Shown here piece by piece: positions 7,914-12,009 of a stretch of DNA of 12,009 bases. The position numbers and the translations under genes are program-made. The notes under the pieces are model-generated. The model saw nothing but the letters and a program-made list of their open reading frames with translations, was not told the origin of the DNA and searched no databases. Origin of the DNA: Cytophagales bacterium (lineage in GTDB: Bacteria > Bacteroidota > Bacteroidia > Cytophagales > Cyclobacteriaceae); assembly GCA_029262935.1 (NCBI GenBank), contig JAJCYK010000547.1:1-12009 (forward strand), in the 5' to 3' direction. How positions within the stretch are numbered: the first letter of the stretch is position 1; the number at the start of each line of letters is the position of its first letter.

Positions 7914-8618
7914 ATGGATCGCAGAGAATCACTTAAATCGTTGTTTGTCGGCACAGTGGCCGGCGGCTTGGCTTTGAATGGCTGTACGCCCGAAGCTCCG
8001 GATACTGAAACGAAACCACTAGTAGAAGGCAAAGGGTATGGCCGTACTGAAAAGGAGAAAATCCGGGATCAAAAACTCCACGAAGAAGAATTTTTGGTTG
8101 CCAGTGAGTTGGAGACTTTGGCTATACTTTGTGACATTATTCTTCCACCTACCGCGGAATTTGGTTCGGCGACAGACGCAGGTGTACCTGAATTCATTGC
8201 GTTTATGGCCAAAGACATCCCGCGCTATCAAACACCATTGCGAGGCGGGCTGATGTGGCTTGACAATAGATCCAATGCCAAGTTTGGCCTTTACTTCAAA
8301 GCCTGTTCCGTTGATCAGCAGATAGAACTTGTGGAGGAAATTGCCTATCCAGAAGAGCAACCATCTGCTTTGGCTCCTGGTATCGCCTTTTTCTCCCTAA
8401 TTAGGAACTTGACCTTGACAGGTTACTACACGACTGAAATGGGATTTAAAGAATTAGGCTACATCGGCAATACTCCAGGGGTATGGGATGGCGTACCTGA
8501 TGAGGTGCTAAAAGACCATGGGATGTCGTACGACCCGAAATGGATCAAACGATGTGTGGATCAAAGCAAACGAAACGATGTAGCTGCCTGGGATGAAGAG
8601 GGCAACCTAATAACCTAA
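7914..8618 (+). CDS. Gluconate 2-dehydrogenase subunit 3 family Tat lipoprotein
   Basis: This 234-residue protein is the small partner of the GMC dehydrogenase. Its start MDRRESLKSL carries a twin-arginine motif (Arg3-Arg4-x-x-Leu-Lys), followed by a short hydrophobic segment and the lipobox LNGC with Cys24. It should therefore be exported folded by Tat and lipid-anchored. The rest fits the gluconate 2-dehydrogenase subunit 3 family: a helical segment with ETLAILCDIILP at about 63-74, then the conserved block with LTGYYTTEMGFKELGY and a PGVWDGVP motif. In characterised GMC dehydrogenases this gamma subunit supplies the Tat signal and helps the flavoprotein mature, and the same role is inferred here. 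The ATG lies one base after the GMC stop with no Shine-Dalgarno, which implies translational coupling. No cytochrome c subunit follows, unlike in the three-subunit enzymes. Confidence 0.88.
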   Translation: MDRRESLKSLFVGTVAGGLALNGCTPEAPDTETKPLVEGKGYGRTEKEKIRDQKLHEEEFLVASELETLAILCDIILPPTAEFGSATDAGVPEFIAFMAKDIPRYQTPLRGGLMWLDNRSNAKFGLYFKACSVDQQIELVEEIAYPEEQPSALAPGIAFFSLIRNLTLTGYYTTEMGFKELGYIGNTPGVWDGVPDEVLKDHGMSYDPKWIKRCVDQSKRNDVAAWDEEGNLIT

Positions 8619-8623
8619 AGGTA

Positions 8624-9379
8624 TTGAACATCCTAAAAAGTCACATTACCAATTCCGCAGGATTAGAAAACTTCACTCCTCGTGGCGATGGCGGAAGTCG
8701 CTTGGAGGCGCTTAGCGATGGAGTATTTTCATTAGCAATAGCGATCTTATTGTTGTCCAGTTCAGTGCCAAAGAATTTTGATGAATTGTGGATATTTGTA
8801 TTGGACATTATTCCCTTCGGTATCTGTATGTTATTTATATATTGGATATGGCGGCAGCACATTACGTTTTTCTTGCGCTATGGACTAGTAGACTCTAAGA
8901 TTACCGCCCTAAACACCATTTTGTTATTTTTCGTTTTGTGCTATGTTTATCCTCTAAAGTTTTTGATGTCGTGGTTGGTCAAGTTTTTTTATGCCAGCCT
9001 AAGTGGGAATTTCGCCAGCCAAATTCAGGAATTCAATGCCATCATCCCTTTTGAAAAGATGCCAGTGTTGATGATTATATACAGCAGTGGGTTCGTCTGC
9101 ATTTTTTTAATCTTATATGTTTTCTACAACATCGCACACCAAAAAAAAGACCAATTAAAGCTGTCAACACTAGAGGTGTATGAGACACGGTATTCACGCG
9201 ATGAAAAAATTTACCTAGTTGGAATAGGTACGCTATCCATCATGCTAGCCATCCTAGGTATTGTAACCGGGACCCCATGGGGGGCAATTATTTCAGGCTG
9301 GATTTACAACTTAATATGGGTGGTCAGTATTATCCGGGCTAAGAAACGCAGCAAGTACTTAAAAAAAATTGCTTCCTGA
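8624..9379 (+). CDS. TMEM175-family (DUF1211) potassium channel-like membrane protein
   Basis: This 251-residue integral membrane protein has six predicted helices at about 31-47, 55-77, 92-118, 147-170, 195-214 and 218-237. The hallmark of TMEM175 is RxxxFSDG at the start of helix 1. Here it reads R26-L-E-A-L-S-D-G33 followed by VFSLAIAILLL, with Leu in place of Phe. WRQHITFF at 76-83 matches the W-x-x-H block after helix 2. Family members conduct K+ through a pore lined by hydrophobic helix-1 residues. Helices 3-4 carry a longer loop than typical short bacterial members. The only plausible start is TTG at 8624: there is an in-frame stop at 8594-8596, no ATG between, and the next Met is within helix 2. 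AAAGG at 8617-8621 is near but closely spaced. The start is five bases after the dehydrogenase subunit, so it is likely cotranscribed. Two A8 runs (9141-9148 and 9361-9368) lie in its coding sequence. Confidence 0.82.
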   Translation: MNILKSHITNSAGLENFTPRGDGGSRLEALSDGVFSLAIAILLLSSSVPKNFDELWIFVLDIIPFGICMLFIYWIWRQHITFFLRYGLVDSKITALNTILLFFVLCYVYPLKFLMSWLVKFFYASLSGNFASQIQEFNAIIPFEKMPVLMIIYSSGFVCIFLILYVFYNIAHQKKDQLKLSTLEVYETRYSRDEKIYLVGIGTLSIMLAILGIVTGTPWGAIISGWIYNLIWVVSIIRAKKRSKYLKKIAS

Positions 9380-9455
9380 TCCAGTGCTTCGCCTGATGGA
9401 GATGTTTGTAGGCGACGGCGTCTGTGGCCTGCAACAGTCGTACATCAACTTCCAT
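9339..9455 (-). pseudogene. Probable N-terminal remnant of a GNAT acetyltransferase
   Basis: This 38-codon reading frame begins with ATG at 9455, six bases after the stop of the upstream membrane protein gene on the same strand. Its first 22 residues begin MEVDVRLLQATDAVAYKHL. That resembles the first strand and helix of GNAT N-acetyltransferases (pattern I-R-x-L-x-x-x-D-x-x-x-Y-x-x-L). After about residue 22 the resemblance ends and the frame runs antisense through the 3' end of the TMEM175 gene to a TAG at 9339-9341. A complete GNAT is 140-180 residues, so this looks like a gene lost by deletion with only its start preserved. Third-position GC in codons 1-27 is high (about 18 of 27) compared with the neighbours, which suggests a different origin or chance. 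It could instead be a random frame; the evidence is a short motif only. Confidence 0.4.
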
Positions 9456-9461
9456 AAGTGC

Positions 9462-9824
9462 CTAGTTTATATATTCGTCCTGATCGCTATTGCTATAGTG
9501 TAGTAGCGCCGCGGTAATGCCTATCGCCATCCACCCCCATTCTAAATAGTGCAAGGATTGAGGGTTACGCAAAGCACTTCCTAACATCGTGCCAATGCCA
9601 GTTCCCATTGTCAAAAAAAGACCAACGTGCAATAACCTTGGGCTGAATAGCGACCTTAGCGGGCTGTAGTTAAGTAGGGTAACCAACATAACCAGTCCAA
9701 TAAAAAACCAATCAAAAAGCGATAGTGTAGGAGCATCCAGGAAATGTAAAATGAACTTTACCAATACTAAAGCCCATAAGGCACTAGTTAAGATGTAATT
9801 TTTCTTTTTACGTGATAGATTCAA
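9462..9824 (-). CDS. Small four-helix membrane protein, unknown function
   Basis: This is a 120-residue hydrophobic protein with four predicted membrane helices at about 10-29, 34-53, 66-86 and 92-110. A basic N-terminus (SRKKK) suggests a cytoplasmic start, and the short acidic tail (SDQDEYIN) also lies on the cytoplasmic side. I do not recognise the family and see no catalytic or metal-binding motif. The start is TTG at 9824, because no ATG occurs until the second helix. Eleven bases separate it from the stop of qorA upstream, so it is probably cotranscribed. Coding status rests on the clean membrane topology and operon spacing. Confidence 0.7.
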   Translation of the reverse strand: MNLSRKKKNYILTSALWALVLVKFILHFLDAPTLSLFDWFFIGLVMLVTLLNYSPLRSLFSPRLLHVGLFLTMGTGIGTMLGSALRNPQSLHYLEWGWMAIGITAALLHYSNSDQDEYIN

Positions 9825-9835
9825 AGGCTTAGCCC

Positions 9836-10816
9836 TTAGGGTATTAAAATTGTAGATCCTTTGGTTTGGCGATTCTCTAACATCTGATGGACTTTACTGG
9901 CTTCTGCAAGCTGGAATTTTTGGTTAACGGACACTCTTAAATGGCCATTTGACAACATATCAAATAAGGCTTTACTAGCTTTTGTTAAAGTCTCTTTGGT
10001 GGGAATATAGTCAAATAATGTAGGTCGGGTGGTGAATAATGATCCATGTTGCGCTAAGTCCTTCAAATTAAAGTTGTCGATCACCCCTGAAGATTGACCA
10101 AAACAGACCCACATGCCACATCGCTTTAAACATTTAAGGGATTGCGGATAGGTATCTTTTCCCACAGAGTCATATACCACATCCACTCCTTGGCCATCGG
10201 TTATTTCCTCAACTTGGGCTACGAAATCATCTTGCTGGTAATTGATCACATGGTGGTATCCGTTTTGTAAAGCCAATTGAACCTTTTCTTCTGAACCGGC
10301 GGTACCAATAACCTTTGCGCCTAAATAATTTGCCCATTGGCCGGCCAATAAGCCAACTCCACCCGCAGCCGCATGGAAAAGTATGGTTTGTCCAGGTTGT
10401 ACTGGAAAAGTACCATGTAGCAAGTAATGAGCAGTTAGTCCTTTTAACATAACGGCTGCAGCTACTTCACTATCTACGTCTTCTGGCAATTTGACCACTC
10501 GATCCGCGTCTATAATGCGATGTTCACAATAGGCACCATTTGGAAAGGTATATGCAATGCGATCTCCAGCTACCAGCTCTTGTACATCCGTTCCCAAAGT
10601 GATCACCTCCCCACACGCTTCTGCTCCCACTATGATGGGCATATCTCCTGTCCACGGGTTAAGACCACTGCGAAAATAGGTGTCTATGAAGTTCACGCCA
10701 ATAGCTAAATGCTTTATCAGAATTTGTCCGGGACCAGGTTCACCAACTAATATATCTTCGTAAGAAAAACTAGTAGCGGGCCCCGGTTGGTGTATTACAT
10801 TTGCTTTGGTAACCAT
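9836..10816 (-). CDS. qorA: NADPH:quinone oxidoreductase (zeta-crystallin type)
   Basis: This 326-residue cytosolic enzyme of the zinc-free medium-chain dehydrogenase/reductase family reduces quinones with NADPH. NFIDTYFRSGL at 42-52 and the VGAEACGEV block at 63-71 are typical Qor features. The Rossmann motif AAAGGVG is at 149-155, followed by VVYDSVGKDTY at 213-223. The end, QTKGSTILIP, matches E. coli Qor (from memory), and the full length agrees with the 327-residue E. coli protein. Zinc-ligand cysteines are absent. I chose the ATG at 10816 (MVTKANVIHQ) because it aligns with the family N-terminus. The same frame stays open to 11002, and an ATG at 10879 would add 21 hydrophobic residues, but that extension is not a family feature. 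The gene lies 64 bases after the Dph6-like gene in the minus-strand operon. Confidence 0.92.
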   Translation of the reverse strand: MVTKANVIHQPGPATSFSYEDILVGEPGPGQILIKHLAIGVNFIDTYFRSGLNPWTGDMPIIVGAEACGEVITLGTDVQELVAGDRIAYTFPNGAYCEHRIIDADRVVKLPEDVDSEVAAAVMLKGLTAHYLLHGTFPVQPGQTILFHAAAGGVGLLAGQWANYLGAKVIGTAGSEEKVQLALQNGYHHVINYQQDDFVAQVEEITDGQGVDVVYDSVGKDTYPQSLKCLKRCGMWVCFGQSSGVIDNFNLKDLAQHGSLFTTRPTLFDYIPTKETLTKASKALFDMLSNGHLRVSVNQKFQLAEASKVHQMLENRQTKGSTILIP

Positions 10817-10880
10817 AAATGAAGAGCTTATAAAGAAACAAATCTTTGAGAACAGGTAATATAACAATGTAGGTGACATT

Positions 10881-11570
10881 TTACAAAGGCTGCAAATCAC
10901 AATACCAGAACTGATGGTCCCAACCGTCACGCTCTGGGTAACTTCTAAGCACGATTTCTCCAAAAGTAAAGGGCACTGGTTGCTTAAATATGGGCCCATC
11001 AAAAACGAAGGTGTGAAATTCTCCGTTTTCTCCGCAAGGGTCTACGTGCTTCGGCAGGTCCGCCAGAAACTCTTGATTGATTTCTCTCCCTAAAAATGCC
11101 TTATCCAACAACTTGGCATTCGCACAAACTACGACTGCCCGATAGCCCAATTCACAAAAAGTTTCTACCAATGTTCTGGTATCTGCTTTCCAAAGAGGAA
11201 AAACTGCTTTTATACCACTGGATTGCAGTTGCTCCTCACGATACTTTTTTAAATCTTCTAAGAAGATATCTCCAAATATGGCTTGTTTACAACCGTCTTC
11301 TTTTAATTGATCAACCGTTTCACCCATAATGCGTCCATAGGTTTCCATATCCACGGCTGCCGGTAACTCAACTATTTTCAACGGCAAACCTAAAGCCTGT
11401 GCCTGAATTACCAACAACTCCCTGGGAACACCATGCATAGTAACACGATTAAAAGGAAGGCTAACTGAAGTAACCAATTTTGAAATATGAAATTGATCCA
11501 GGCTATAATGAAGCGCCATACAAGCATCTTTACCTCCACTCCAGTTCATATAAGATTTTATTTTCGGCAT
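10881..11570 (-). CDS. Dph6-like PP-loop ATPase (diphthine--ammonia ligase family)
   Basis: This 229-residue protein belongs to the N-type ATP pyrophosphatase family of archaeal and eukaryotic Dph6. The PP-loop SGGKDA is at 11-16. FGDIFLEDLKKYREEQ at 99-114 and the family signature DPCGENGEFHTF at 177-188 are both intact, so ATP binding and adenylate chemistry are expected. Dph6 amidates diphthine on elongation factor 2, but bacteria have no diphthamide. The annotated reaction therefore cannot be its role, and the real substrate is unknown; ATP-driven amidation of a carboxylate is the safest statement. The ATG at 11570 follows the pxpC stop by two bases, so the two are translationally coupled. 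That links it to 5-oxoproline or amide metabolism. Family assignment is secure, function is not. Confidence 0.87.
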   Translation of the reverse strand: MPKIKSYMNWSGGKDACMALHYSLDQFHISKLVTSVSLPFNRVTMHGVPRELLVIQAQALGLPLKIVELPAAVDMETYGRIMGETVDQLKEDGCKQAIFGDIFLEDLKKYREEQLQSSGIKAVFPLWKADTRTLVETFCELGYRAVVVCANAKLLDKAFLGREINQEFLADLPKHVDPCGENGEFHTFVFDGPIFKQPVPFTFGEIVLRSYPERDGWDHQFWYCDLQPL

Positions 11571-11572
11571 AG

Positions 11573-12009
11573 TTATTTTACCAGAACCTCAGCTGGTGAG
11601 ACTAACTTAAAGCTAACTAAATCACCTGGTTTGTACTGAGCTAGCCGCGCCAGGTCTGCATCAATAACATTCGCCAAACGAGGGTAACCTCCACTGGTTT
11701 GTGCGTCCATCATTAGTATTATTAATTCTCCATTGTTGGTAATCTGTATGGTCCCGGGGACAATGCCTGAGGAGATTACTTCCAAGCCCGAGGAGTATCC
11801 ATTTAATGGACCCAATAATCGGTATCCCATGCGATTTGATTGTTGTCCAATTTCGAAGGAACGATTTAGGAAGTCTTTTATACTAGGCACGGAAATTTGA
11901 TGATACTCAGGTCCGGCCAACACGTTGAAGGGTCCGTAATCAATAGGTGTGCGCTGCAGTCTTCGTTTAGTAACAGGCTTAGGCGTGATCACTTCAAACT
12001 CCAGTCCCT
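11573..12009 (-). CDS. pxpC: 5-oxoprolinase subunit C, C-terminal part (cut by window edge)
   Basis: About 145 residues are visible; the frame is open to the window edge, so the N-terminal half (roughly 140-170 residues, judging from the usual length near 300) is missing. PxpC with PxpA and PxpB hydrolyses 5-oxo-L-proline to glutamate using ATP. It is homologous to biotin-dependent carboxyltransferase / allophanate hydrolase subunit 2 (KipA). The signature QQSNRMGYRLLGP, then SSGIVPGTIQI, LIILMMDAQTSGGYPRLANVI and ARLAQYKPGDLVSF, are all characteristic. A GTG at 11992 is internal, not a start, because the coding frame continues beyond it with GLEFE. It is the first visible gene of the minus-strand operon with the Dph6-like ATPase; pxpA/pxpB should lie just outside the right end. 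Confidence 0.9.
   Translation of the reverse strand, partial: GLEFEVITPKPVTKRRLQRTPIDYGPFNVLAGPEYHQISVPSIKDFLNRSFEIGQQSNRMGYRLLGPLNGYSSGLEVISSGIVPGTIQITNNGELIILMMDAQTSGGYPRLANVIDADLARLAQYKPGDLVSFKLVSPAEVLVK

Noticed and set aside
8019..8360. Open minus-strand frame of 113 codons within the dehydrogenase small subunit
   Set aside because: It is antisense to a clearly recognised gene, with no family resemblance or signal sequence.
9404..9435. Hairpin GTTTGTAGGC / GCCTGCAAC as a terminator between the convergent units
   Set aside because: The stem has a bulge and a G-T pair, with no T tract after it on either strand, and it falls inside the GNAT-like frame.
10817..11002. The full open frame of qorA, extending to 11002 with a 62-residue N-terminal addition
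   Set aside because: The part before 10881 overlaps the C-terminus of the Dph6-like gene on the same strand, and the added residues match nothing in the quinone oxidoreductase family.
1..12009. Mobile element, CRISPR array, phage or defence island
   Set aside because: No transposase, integrase, regular spacer repeats, tRNA-linked attachment site or known defence domain was found on either strand.

Overview
The window looks like chromosomal DNA from a Bacteroidota bacterium (Flavobacteriia or Cytophagia-like; I cannot place it more finely). Evidence: AT-rich coding sequence, weak or absent Shine-Dalgarno sites, a TAnnTTTG-type promoter element, secreted proteins whose signal peptides end in 'AQ', and a very large VPS10/sortilin-like BNR-repeat secreted protein of a type common in this phylum. 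No rRNA, tRNA, CRISPR array, insertion sequence, phage gene or defence system was recognised. This is mainly a housekeeping and envelope-metabolism region.

Layout. Positions 40-726 (+) encode a SpoU/TrmJ-type RNA 2'-O-methyltransferase closest to E. coli LasT/YjtD. It converges, with a 4-base overlap, on a minus-strand block of exported proteins. That block runs from a LolA-like periplasmic protein (5967 to 5218) through a 1025-residue BNR/Asp-box propeller protein (5186 to 2109) and a strong terminator to an EstB-like serine hydrolase (2006 to 723). A 226-base divergent intergenic region (5968-6193) holds an imperfect direct repeat. To its right a plus-strand cluster encodes a GMC flavoprotein dehydrogenase with an Fe-S-like cysteine motif (6194-7912), its Tat-signal lipoprotein partner of the gluconate 2-dehydrogenase subunit 3 family (7914-8618), and a TMEM175-like potassium channel (8624-9379). 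The right end is a minus-strand operon entering from outside the window: pxpC of the 5-oxoprolinase system (cut by the edge), a Dph6-like PP-loop ATPase, quinone oxidoreductase qorA, a small four-helix membrane protein, and a probable remnant of a GNAT acetyltransferase.

How the parts fit. The GMC protein and the subunit-3 lipoprotein should form one exported dehydrogenase complex, with the folded flavoprotein carried through Tat by its partner. No cytochrome subunit lies beside it, so the electron acceptor must be encoded elsewhere or differ. The LolA-like and propeller proteins form a two-gene secreted unit of unknown substrate. I see no clear novel multi-gene system. The best leads are the cysteine cluster in the GMC protein, its linkage to a TMEM175 channel, the Dph6-like ATPase coupled to pxpC, and the GNAT fragment at 9339-9455.
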